Positions 15,809 through 21,994 of a stretch of DNA of 26,083 nt are shown piece after piece. A model generated the notes under the pieces. That model was not told the origin of the DNA and made no database searches. It saw nothing but the letters and a program-made list of their open reading frames with translations. The position numbers and the translations under genes were made by a program. The stretch comes from Candidatus Scatousia excrementipullorum (GTDB lineage: Bacteria; Cyanobacteriota; Vampirovibrionia; Gastranaerophilales; Gastranaerophilaceae), in the NCBI GenBank assembly GCA_017694215.1, contig JADIND010000202.1, forward strand, positions 1 through 26,083, in the 5' to 3' direction. Numbering within the stretch: the stretch's first letter is position 1; every line of letters starts with the position of its first letter.

Positions 15809-16045
15809 ATGAAAACAAAATTACAAAAAATAAGAACAGACATTTATGACATCGAAACCGAATTTGCAAAACAGCAATTTATGCTGGAAATAATAAGGGA
15901 CTTTGGTATTTATAATGCAGAAAAATCTGATGAAGTGGAGAAAATGACCTATCTCATAAATATACTAAGGAATCAGCAAAATCGTTTTCAAAAAGCACTG
16001 GACAAATTTATTCCGGGATTTCAAAAGAGTTTCAGGAAAAGGTAA
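15809..16045 (+). CDS. Unrecognised 78-aa coiled-coil protein
   Basis: I do not recognise this small protein. It is nearly all helical, with heptad-like hydrophobic spacing in the first half (LQKIRTDIYDIETEF) and in the centre (VEKMTYLINILRNQQNRF), and a basic C-terminal end (FQKSFRKR). It has no Cys and no membrane segment. AGGAG lies 7 nt before the ATG, so translation looks good. It is divergent from the XRE regulator with candidate operators between. A small DNA- or RNA-associated protein or a toxin-like partner are both conceivable, but nothing in the sequence identifies either. Confidence 0.75.
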   Translation: MKTKLQKIRTDIYDIETEFAKQQFMLEIIRDFGIYNAEKSDEVEKMTYLINILRNQQNRFQKALDKFIPGFQKSFRKR

Positions 16046-16071
16046 AATTTTGAAAAAAAGGCAAGCTAACC

Positions 16072-16100
16072 TTGACATTAAGTCATGTCTTATTTATCAT
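16072..16100 (+). promoter_or_regulatory. Strong promoter of the tRNA-Cys/ORF/tRNA-Val unit
   Basis: A perfect TTGACA (16072-16077) lies 17 bp before TATCAT (16095-16100). Transcription would begin near 16107, about 9 nt before the mature tRNA-Cys 5' end. This is the best promoter in the window. Confidence 0.85.
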
Positions 16101-16115
16101 AAAGAAACAGATTGA

Positions 16116-16187
16116 GGCGACATGGCCAAGTGGTAAGGCAGGAGCCTGCAAAGCTCTTATCCCCCAGTTCGAATCTGGGTGTCGCCT
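16116..16187 (+). tRNA. tRNA-Cys (anticodon GCA)
   Basis: A full cloverleaf of 72 nt. The acceptor GGCGACA pairs with TGTCGCC, the D stem GCC with GGC, the anticodon stem GGAGC with GCTCT around CTGCAAA (anticodon GCA), and the T stem CCCAG with CTGGG around TTCGAAT. The discriminator is T, as expected for Cys. The CCA end is not encoded. It is first in a unit with a small ORF and tRNA-Val. Confidence 0.97.
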
Positions 16188-16207
16188 TTTTAATTAGGAG
16201 AAAATTT

Positions 16208-16447
16208 ATGGGTAAAATTTTTGGTATTTCAGATAATCCGGTTTCAACAATAGAATCGGCACTTAAACCGCTAGAATTGAAAGTTGAACCGTCAAATATT
16301 TATCCTGTAAAGTATTTAAATAGAGATACAGATAAGACTGATAAATTTATCTCCAAAGAAAAACAAAACAAACCTAACGCATTTATTAGAATGCGTAATG
16401 GAATCGGGAGACTGATGTCACATTTTAGTCATCCTAAAAATAACTAG
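16208..16447 (+). CDS. Unrecognised 79-aa protein encoded between two tRNAs
   Basis: I do not recognise this small basic protein. It starts MGKIFGISDNPVSTIESAL, has a Lys/Asp-rich middle (TDKTDKFISKEKQNKP) and ends with a basic amphipathic stretch (FIRMRNGIGRLMSHFSHP). AGGAG is 7 nt before the ATG at 16208; the frame is open back into the tRNA-Cys gene, but no earlier start has a ribosome site. The last base of its TAG stop is the first base of tRNA-Val. It begins 20 nt after tRNA-Cys. The three probably share one primary transcript, so RNase P cutting at the tRNA-Val 5' end would sever the stop codon. Confidence 0.75.
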   Translation: MGKIFGISDNPVSTIESALKPLELKVEPSNIYPVKYLNRDTDKTDKFISKEKQNKPNAFIRMRNGIGRLMSHFSHPKNN

Positions 16448-16518
16448 GGCGATTGGCGCAGCGGTAGCGTATCACATTGACATTGTGGGGGTCACGTGTT
16501 CGAATCACGTATCGCCCA
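16447..16518 (+). tRNA. tRNA-Val (anticodon GAC)
   Basis: A full cloverleaf of 72 nt. The acceptor GGGCGAT pairs with ATCGCCC, the D stem GCGC with GCGT (one G-U), the anticodon stem TCACA with TGTGG around TTGACAT (anticodon GAC), and the T stem ACGTG with CACGT around TTCGAAT. Discriminator A; CCA is not encoded. Its first base is the last base of the upstream stop codon. Confidence 0.97.
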
Positions 16519-16524
16519 AATAAG

Positions 16525-16550
16525 GAGAGACTTCACAGTCTCTCTTTTTT
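16525..16550 (+). terminator. Terminator of the tRNA unit
   Basis: GAGAGACT pairs with AGTCTCTC around a TCAC loop, followed by T6. It comes 7 nt after tRNA-Val. Confidence 0.92.
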
Positions 16551-16673
16551 ATTGTTGACATCCTGAACGGTTTCAGACCCTCTCAACTAATAATTCGGAA
16601 CAGCCCCAAATTTCGTGAGCTGCCAAGGTCAACTTTTCATAATGACATGCAAAGACTTTGCTTCCCTTGTAAT
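16551..16673. other. Gene-free segment of unusual composition
   Basis: The 123 bases between two terminators carry no ORF on either strand but are less AT-rich than other gaps. GTTGAC (16554-16559) can pair with GTCAAC (16628-16633), enclosing CTGAA/TTCAG and CAGC/GCTG hairpins, and GCAAA-GAC-TTTGC lies at about 16650-16662. It might be a small RNA, ending at the next hairpin, or a gene remnant. No promoter is clear and no RNA family is recognised. Confidence 0.35.
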
Positions 16674-16704
16674 AAAAAAGCGGGTAATTAATACCCGCTT
16701 TTTT
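16674..16704 (-). terminator. Terminator of pgi (bidirectional form)
   Basis: GCGGGTA pairs with TACCCGC around a 5-nt loop, with A6 before and T6 after. On the minus strand it follows the pgi stop by about 20 nt. Confidence 0.88.
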
Positions 16705-16723
16705 ATTTATTCATTTTTATAAT

Positions 16724-18022
16724 TTATTTAGAAATTCTTCCCGGAACAACGACTCCGCCTTTCAAATTCTTTTTATAGAATTCAACATGCGGCTGGAGAA
16801 CACTGTCAAGGACTTCCGGTAATGCTTTTCCGGTCATTACAGCTTCAACGATTTCCTGATAAACCGTAGCAAATGCTCTTAACATAGTCATAGCACCGGC
16901 AGCGGCAGGAGTTAAGCCCATGCCTGAAGTTTCAACATCTTCTCTGAAAAATGCACCGGTTGTTTCATAAGATTTCGTCAGAGCACCAACATAAGCTTCT
17001 GCATTTTCGCGGCAAACTCCGTTATCAACAGGAACGGTGAGAGCAAAAACAAGTTTGTTTGCAGGATTAAAATGAGCTTCTGCACTGTGATGCATTGCAT
17101 CAGGAACTTTAGCAACCTGTTTTAATGTATCTTTTACAGATTCATTCTGCATTTGTGCATGCCAGTAAACGGTATTTTCAAACATTGAACCCATATACTG
17201 ATGAACAGACGCTTCAATTCCGTTCAATTTGGCATCAGCCCAGAAAATACCTTCTTTTAATGCATCGTTCACCTCTAAATCAGCAGACAAAGACTGAGCG
17301 GACATTTCCTGAGCGGCATTAAGTAATGCTCTCAAATCTTCTTTCTTCATACCTGCCCATATAAGAGTAAAGATTGCGTGGTCATCAAAAGCAGAAAATC
17401 TTCCGCCGACATCATCGTGGATATACAAATCACCGAGCCAGCCGTCAGCAATAGAAGTTCTTCTTAATTCGCTTTTTTCTGCATTACCGTCGGTAACTGC
17501 AATAAAGTGTTTTGCTGCAGATTTTTTAGCATCTTCTTCACTCTGTCCTTTTGCTTTATAGGCATCAATGAGCATTTGCTGCACTCTCAAAAAACCGTCT
17601 TTTGTTTCAAATGTTGAACCTGATTTTGAAGCAATCATAAAATTAGATTCCGTAATATCGCCGAGTCTGTATAAAAATCTTTCCAGACTGATTGAATCAA
17701 CATCGGAATAAAATTCTACACTGTCATGACGAACATTAAGCCCGTTAATCCCGAGCATATGTTCGACAGTATGTTTTGAACCGCCGATACCCATAACACT
17801 TAATTTTTTTGCATTAGTTTGTTTTCTGAAAGCATCAACCATATTATAGAGTTCATCAACTCTTTTTAACTGTTCCTGCGGAAGATTAACCCAGTTGAGG
17901 AAGTGTCCTTTTTGGTTAGCTCTTTTGGAAAATTCACTGACAAATTCAGATGTTTTTGATGAATATTTTGAAAAGTCAACACCTGTAAAAGTTGTTTTTA
18001 CTGATGAGTTTTTAGTTAACAT
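16724..18022 (-). CDS. pgi: Glucose-6-phosphate isomerase
   Basis: A 432-aa isomerase interconverting glucose-6-phosphate and fructose-6-phosphate. It has two SIS domains, with GIGGS at 78-82, the sugar-phosphate loop SKSGST at 132-137, VGGRFS at 205-210, and the C-terminal catalytic segment with MHHSAEAH. It belongs to the short bacterial Pgi class rather than the 550-aa E. coli type. The residues after GIGGS (KHTVEHM) differ from the common GIGGS-Y/F-LG. The N-terminus carries an extra stretch with F12-T-G, a motif shared with two unrecognised proteins here. AAGGAGAG supports the ATG at 18022, so that extension is translated. Single gene with its own terminator. Confidence 0.94.
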   Translation of the reverse strand: MLTKNSSVKTTFTGVDFSKYSSKTSEFVSEFSKRANQKGHFLNWVNLPQEQLKRVDELYNMVDAFRKQTNAKKLSVMGIGGSKHTVEHMLGINGLNVRHDSVEFYSDVDSISLERFLYRLGDITESNFMIASKSGSTFETKDGFLRVQQMLIDAYKAKGQSEEDAKKSAAKHFIAVTDGNAEKSELRRTSIADGWLGDLYIHDDVGGRFSAFDDHAIFTLIWAGMKKEDLRALLNAAQEMSAQSLSADLEVNDALKEGIFWADAKLNGIEASVHQYMGSMFENTVYWHAQMQNESVKDTLKQVAKVPDAMHHSAEAHFNPANKLVFALTVPVDNGVCRENAEAYVGALTKSYETTGAFFREDVETSGMGLTPAAAGAMTMLRAFATVYQEIVEAVMTGKALPEVLDSVLQPHVEFYKKNLKGGVVVPGRISK

Positions 18023-18055
18023 AGATCTCTCCTTTTTTACGTAACCGTTAGCTAC

Positions 18056-18084
18056 ATTGTAATATAAACATGGATTTCATACAA
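18056..18084 (-). promoter_or_regulatory. Likely promoter of pgi
   Basis: On the minus strand TTGTAT (18084 to 18079) is 17 bp before TACAAT (18061 to 18056). The -10 matches 5 of 6 and the -35 begins TTG. The leader would be about 27 nt. Confidence 0.45.
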
Positions 18085-18151
18085 AAACAAAAATATGTTA
18101 AAGATATTTTATGTTTATGGTATTTTAAGAATAGATTAAGGGTTTATTTTT

Positions 18152-18739
18152 ATGAGTATTGAAGAAGATTTAGAAGATGTTCGGCAGATGTGTCAATACT
18201 GTGATAAATGTGAACTGGCAAAAACCCGAACAAATATCGTTTTCTCCGGCGGCGTTCCTAACCATAAAATGATGTTGATTGGAGAAGCACCGGGTTTCTA
18301 TGAAGATAAACAAGGCGAACCTTTCGTCGGTAAGGCAGGACAACTTCTGGATAAGATTTTTGCATCGGTAGGACTTTCCAGACAAAAAGATGTATATATC
18401 TGCAATACACTAAAATGCAGGCCGCCTGACAACAGAGATCCTCTGCCTGAAGAAAAAGAAGCCTGCAGGGCTTTTCTTGATGCACAGATTGAAATCCTAA
18501 AACCAAGAATCATTCTTCTCTGCGGAAAAGTTGCACTTTCTTCTATGCTGAATACAAATGTCGGAATTACAAAAGTACGAGGCAAATGGTTTGAAGGACC
18601 GTTTGGAAGTAAAATGATGCCTATATTTCATCCGTCATATCTGCTGCGTAATGATTCTCATGAAAAAGGCAGTCCGAAATGGCTTATGTGGCAGGATATT
18701 CAGGAAGTTAAAAAAGCCTATGACGCTTTAACAGAATAA
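18152..18739 (+). CDS. Uracil-DNA glycosylase, family 4 ([4Fe-4S] type)
   Basis: A 195-aa base-excision repair enzyme that removes uracil from DNA. Motif 1 is GEAPGFYEDKQGEPFVG (44-60), with the family 4 Glu after G; motif 3 is the HPSYLLRN segment in the C-terminal half. Four cysteines for the iron-sulfur cluster are present at C17, C20, C89 (KCRPP) and C105. Length is normal for the family. AAGGG lies 9 nt before the ATG. It stands alone, divergent from pgi and convergent with the efflux operon. Confidence 0.95.
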   Translation: MSIEEDLEDVRQMCQYCDKCELAKTRTNIVFSGGVPNHKMMLIGEAPGFYEDKQGEPFVGKAGQLLDKIFASVGLSRQKDVYICNTLKCRPPDNRDPLPEEKEACRAFLDAQIEILKPRIILLCGKVALSSMLNTNVGITKVRGKWFEGPFGSKMMPIFHPSYLLRNDSHEKGSPKWLMWQDIQEVKKAYDALTE

Positions 18740-18752
18740 ACCGGACAGATAA

Positions 18753-18768
18753 TAATAAAATTTTATTA
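18753..18768. terminator. Weak AT palindrome between convergent genes
   Basis: A perfect 16-bp palindrome TAATAAAATTTTATTA sits in the 41-bp gap between the glycosylase and efflux-pump stop codons. It could act as a weak terminator both ways, but has no GC pairs. Confidence 0.3.
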
Positions 18769-18780
18769 ACATTTTAACGA

Positions 18781-20322
18781 TTAACTTTTAGACTTTTTTA
18801 CTTTTAATATATACAAAATCGGAATAATAATAATGCACATCAATGCGAGTACCGTAAACACATCAAAAAATGAGGCAAGCCTTGCCTGTGCCTGTAATTC
18901 TCTATAAAGCATCCCGTTAGCTTTTTTGGCTGCAAGCACATCCGGATAATGAATTAAAAATTTATTCTTCAACATCATTAACTTGTATTGAAACATAGGA
19001 TTATGCGGAGATAAGTTACCTACAAGATAAGTCTGGTGAACTTGGGAAACTCTTGCGATAAAAGTTGCAGATGCAGAAGTGGCAATAGCAGTTACAATAT
19101 TTTTAAATAATGCATGTAAAGCTGCAGCATCAGCATTTTTACTCGCCGGAAGCGTCTGGAAAGACAATGCCGTAATCGGAACAAATGCGGTCGGAACCCC
19201 AACACATAAAAGAATATTAGGCAAAATTATACTTTCCATGGAAGAAGTAGTATTCATCTGTGTGAGCATCAGCATAGAAATTGCAATAATTATCAAACCG
19301 ATTGAAGCCAGTAACCTGCTGTCAATAAATCTTGAAATTTCACCAACAACTATTAGGCCTACAAGACAAATCACTGCTCTCGGAAACATTGTCAAACCTG
19401 ACATGGAAGGGCTGTATCCCAACAAACTTTGAACAAACATCGGAACAAGAAGTAACGTTGAATAAATCATCACATTTATAAATGAACTTGCAATAGTTCC
19501 AAAAAGAAAGTTTCTGTCCTTGAATACTCTTATATCAATAACAGGATACTTGTATTCAAGCTCCCAAACATAAAATAATACAAATGAAAATATACAAATA
19601 CCCGTTAACCAGCAAATCCATGTTGTATCAAACCAGTTAAACTGCTGCCCTTTGTCTAGGACAATCTGCATGCACGCCATTGCAACAACTATTGAAATAT
19701 ACCCCACAAAATCAAATTTTTTGTTATATTTCAACTTTTCGGGCTTATCACTCGGAACAAAAAGTTTAACAAGCAAAAAGGACAACATACATAATGGAAT
19801 ATTCATAATAAATATCCATTGCCATGAATAGTTATCAGTCAAATATCCTCCCATAAAAGGGCCTGCAAGCGGAGAAAACATTGCAGCAACGCCGAAAAGA
19901 CCCATTGCGACCCCGCGTTGTTCCTCGGGAAATACCTCCAGAAGGATTGCCTGACACAGAGGAAGAATACATCCGCTACCTATCCCCTGAATTATTCTTG
20001 CCGCAATCAGTGCCTGCAAGTTCGGTGCCAAAAGACATAACAGACATCCGAGACAAAATACCCATATACTGTAATACATCAGCAATTTTTTCCCGATAGT
20101 TCTTACAAGATATCCTGTAACAGGCAGCATAAGACCGCCGGAAATAATATAACAAGTAATAACTGTATTTGTCTCATACTGTGTTGCTCCGTAAAAACCT
20201 GCAATATGCGGCTGGCTTACATTGGTAGCCGAGGAGGCTGCCAGTGATAAAAATGCCGGCAGTAACACCGCCAATGCAACAATATAAGGATTAACTTTTT
20301 TAGGGGTAACAACTTCTTCCAT
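18781..20322 (-). CDS. emrB: EmrB/QacA-type drug efflux permease (MFS, DHA2 family, 14 helices)
   Basis: A 513-aa inner-membrane proton antiporter, with roughly 14 hydrophobic helices. Motif A-like GYLVRTIGKKLL follows helix 2, and ARIIQGIGSGCILPL (helix 4) and MFSPLAGPFMGGYLTD (motif C, antiporter signature) are clear. The C-terminal loop before the last helix (residues about 440-480) is long, as in EmrB. In helix 1 the usual Asp of the D-x-x-I-V-N-V-A-L-P motif is missing: residues 28-40 read AASSATNVSQPHI. The start is 2 nt after the emrA stop with no strong ribosome site, so it is probably translated by coupling. It works with the EmrA adaptor and the TolC-like channel next door. Confidence 0.93.
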   Translation of the reverse strand: MEEVVTPKKVNPYIVALAVLLPAFLSLAASSATNVSQPHIAGFYGATQYETNTVITCYIISGGLMLPVTGYLVRTIGKKLLMYYSIWVFCLGCLLCLLAPNLQALIAARIIQGIGSGCILPLCQAILLEVFPEEQRGVAMGLFGVAAMFSPLAGPFMGGYLTDNYSWQWIFIMNIPLCMLSFLLVKLFVPSDKPEKLKYNKKFDFVGYISIVVAMACMQIVLDKGQQFNWFDTTWICWLTGICIFSFVLFYVWELEYKYPVIDIRVFKDRNFLFGTIASSFINVMIYSTLLLVPMFVQSLLGYSPSMSGLTMFPRAVICLVGLIVVGEISRFIDSRLLASIGLIIIAISMLMLTQMNTTSSMESIILPNILLCVGVPTAFVPITALSFQTLPASKNADAAALHALFKNIVTAIATSASATFIARVSQVHQTYLVGNLSPHNPMFQYKLMMLKNKFLIHYPDVLAAKKANGMLYRELQAQARLASFFDVFTVLALMCIIIIPILYILKVKKSKS

Positions 20323-20324
20323 AA

Positions 20325-21464
20325 TTATTTTACTTTAACCTTTGGTACGACGGACATGCCCGGCACTATATTATAATTGCTAATATCTTCTTTAAATACA
20401 ATTTTTACCGGAACTCTTTGAACAATTTTTACGTAACTTCCAACAGCATTTTCTGGCGGGAAAAGACTTGATTTTGCACCGGTAGCACGCTGAATACTCT
20501 GAACTTCACCCTTAAAACGCTTGTGAGGATAGGTATCAATTTTGATAGAAACCGGCTGGCCTTCTTTCATATGAGTTAGCTGAATTTCTTTAAAGTTCGC
20601 AACAACCCAGACCTCATCAGGGACAATCTGCATTATAGGCTGGCCTACCTGAAGATAATTTCCCATCTCAACGCTTCTTGCTGAAACTTTGCCTGCCTGA
20701 GGGGCATAAACTTTCGTATATTGGAGGTTTAATTTAGCCTGTTCAACTTCCGCCTCAAGTTTTTTGATATTAGCTTCCATAGCTTCTGTTTTTGCTATAT
20801 TTGAGGCAAGAGCATGTTTTGCAGCCTGAGAACGTTCTTCTGCGGATTTATTGTTGGCTTCTGAAACTTCATACTTTGTTTTACTATCTTCAAATGCCTG
20901 TTTTGAAACAATACCGCTTTTATACATTTTTGAATATCTGTCATAATCACTTTTGGCAAATTCCATTTTCGATTTTGCAGACGTAATATCTTCTACGGAT
21001 TGATTAACATTAGCCTGATCCTTGTCAACTTCTTTTTCCGTAACATTTAATTCGGCCTTAGCCTCGGCTAGTTTTGCTTCAGCCTGATGCAATTTAACCT
21101 CGTAATCCGTTGGATCAATTTCAATAAGCAATGTTCCGGCTTCAACTTCATCATTATCATCAACAAGAAGTTTTACAACAGGACCTGAAACTCTCGGGGC
21201 AACCGTTACTAATCTACCTTCCACAAACGCATCATCTGTTGACTGAAAAAATGTAGAATGAATCGCAGCAAAAAGACCTATCAAAACAAGAATTACAGCT
21301 GTAGTTACAGGCACAAAAACTCTTTTCTTTTTATATTCCGGTCTGTTTTTCTTTGCTTTTTCCTTCCGCTGTTTTATTCTGGCTTTTGCCTTAACTTCAA
21401 TTTCTTCTTTGTTTAGGGGTTTAAAATCATCATCACCTTTATTAGGTTCTTTTTTCTCTTCCAT
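20325..21464 (-). CDS. emrA: EmrA/HlyD-type membrane fusion protein
   Basis: A 379-aa periplasmic adaptor that bridges EmrB and the outer-membrane channel. A long, highly charged cytoplasmic N-terminus (1-48) precedes one transmembrane helix (about 50-72). Then come the first half-lipoyl motif (RVSGPVVKLLVDDNDEVEAG), a long coiled-coil hairpin (about 125-245), the second lipoyl half (YAPQAGKVSARSVEMGNYLQVG) and beta-barrel segments including the EmrA hallmark ATGAKSSLFPPENA and VVQRVPVKI. AGGAG precedes the start. It lies between marR and emrB in one operon. Confidence 0.94.
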   Translation of the reverse strand: MEEKKEPNKGDDDFKPLNKEEIEVKAKARIKQRKEKAKKNRPEYKKKRVFVPVTTAVILVLIGLFAAIHSTFFQSTDDAFVEGRLVTVAPRVSGPVVKLLVDDNDEVEAGTLLIEIDPTDYEVKLHQAEAKLAEAKAELNVTEKEVDKDQANVNQSVEDITSAKSKMEFAKSDYDRYSKMYKSGIVSKQAFEDSKTKYEVSEANNKSAEERSQAAKHALASNIAKTEAMEANIKKLEAEVEQAKLNLQYTKVYAPQAGKVSARSVEMGNYLQVGQPIMQIVPDEVWVVANFKEIQLTHMKEGQPVSIKIDTYPHKRFKGEVQSIQRATGAKSSLFPPENAVGSYVKIVQRVPVKIVFKEDISNYNIVPGMSVVPKVKVK

Positions 21465-21488
21465 AAATTTTTATCTCCTGTATATTTA

Positions 21489-21947
21489 TTAAATCTGTAT
21501 ATTCAAATCTTTCTCCAAGTTTTCTTTGAATTTATTCAATACCCTTAAAGTAATTAACAGTTCATCTTCAGGAACACCTTTAACCGTTCTCTGCCATAAC
21601 TTTAATGCTTCCGGAATAACTTTTGCATGAACCTGCTTACCTTTTTCGGTAATAAATATTTTATGAATTTTTCTTCCGTTTACATCCAGCTGTTTGGTAA
21701 CCAGTTCCATTTTTTCAAGAATTTTAATTATTCTTGTAATATTTGGTCTGTCTTTCAGGGTAATTGCACCGATTTGCCTCTGGTACATTCCATCATGGTC
21801 GATCAATGCCTGCAAAACCGTTAATTGCTCAGGGGTTACTTCAAACTTATTTGCAGTAAATCTCTGGGTAGCAATAGCACGTGTCATTTTACCGATACGC
21901 ACTAATTTCATTCCAATTCTGCTTTTTAATAAATCTAATTGTTCCAT
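21489..21947 (-). CDS. MarR-family transcriptional regulator of the efflux operon
   Basis: A winged-helix regulator of about 152 aa. The core shows the MarR pattern: helix QLTVLQALIDHDGMYQRQIGAI, recognition helix DRPNITRIIKILEKMELV, and the wing with DVNGRKIHKIFIT. Dimerisation helices are at both ends. MarR proteins commonly repress an adjacent pump and let go when they bind a drug. I prefer the ATG at 21947; the longer reading from 21968 would put its start codon in the middle of the palindromic operator and has no ribosome site, though the preferred one is weak too (AAAGAAAAG). It leads the marR-emrA-emrB operon, 24 nt before emrA. Confidence 0.9.
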   Translation of the reverse strand: MEQLDLLKSRIGMKLVRIGKMTRAIATQRFTANKFEVTPEQLTVLQALIDHDGMYQRQIGAITLKDRPNITRIIKILEKMELVTKQLDVNGRKIHKIFITEKGKQVHAKVIPEALKLWQRTVKGVPEDELLITLRVLNKFKENLEKDLNIQI

Positions 21948-21959
21948 GACTTTTCTTTG

Positions 21960-21975
21960 TGTTATCATAATAACA
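21960..21975. promoter_or_regulatory. Palindromic operator between marR and the TolC-like gene
   Basis: TGTTAT-CATA-ATAACA is a perfect 6-bp-arm palindrome of 16 bp. It is centred in the 47-bp gap between the two divergent start codons I chose (21947 and 21995). MarR proteins bind such AT-rich palindromes of this size, so this is the likely autoregulatory site for both directions. It overlaps candidate -10 boxes TATCAT (plus, 21963-21968) and TATTAT (minus, 21972 to 21967). Confidence 0.6.
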
Positions 21976-21994
21976 TAAGCAAGGAAAAATGAAC

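Noticed and set aside
16112..16207. Upstream extension of the 79-aa protein into tRNA-Cys
   Set aside because: The sequence there is the tRNA; the ATG at 16208 has AGGAG at the right distance, the earlier one has none.
15501..16550. Integrated element beside the tRNA genes
   Set aside because: An XRE regulator next to tRNA genes suggests integration, but there is no integrase, no direct repeat of the tRNA 3' end, and no phage gene.
16551..16673. tmRNA or SRP RNA on the minus strand (a GGGGCTGTTCCG string)
   Set aside because: The start resembles tmRNA superficially, but there is no matching tRNA-like 3' end with a T-loop, and no GGAAGGAAGCAGC-type SRP core.
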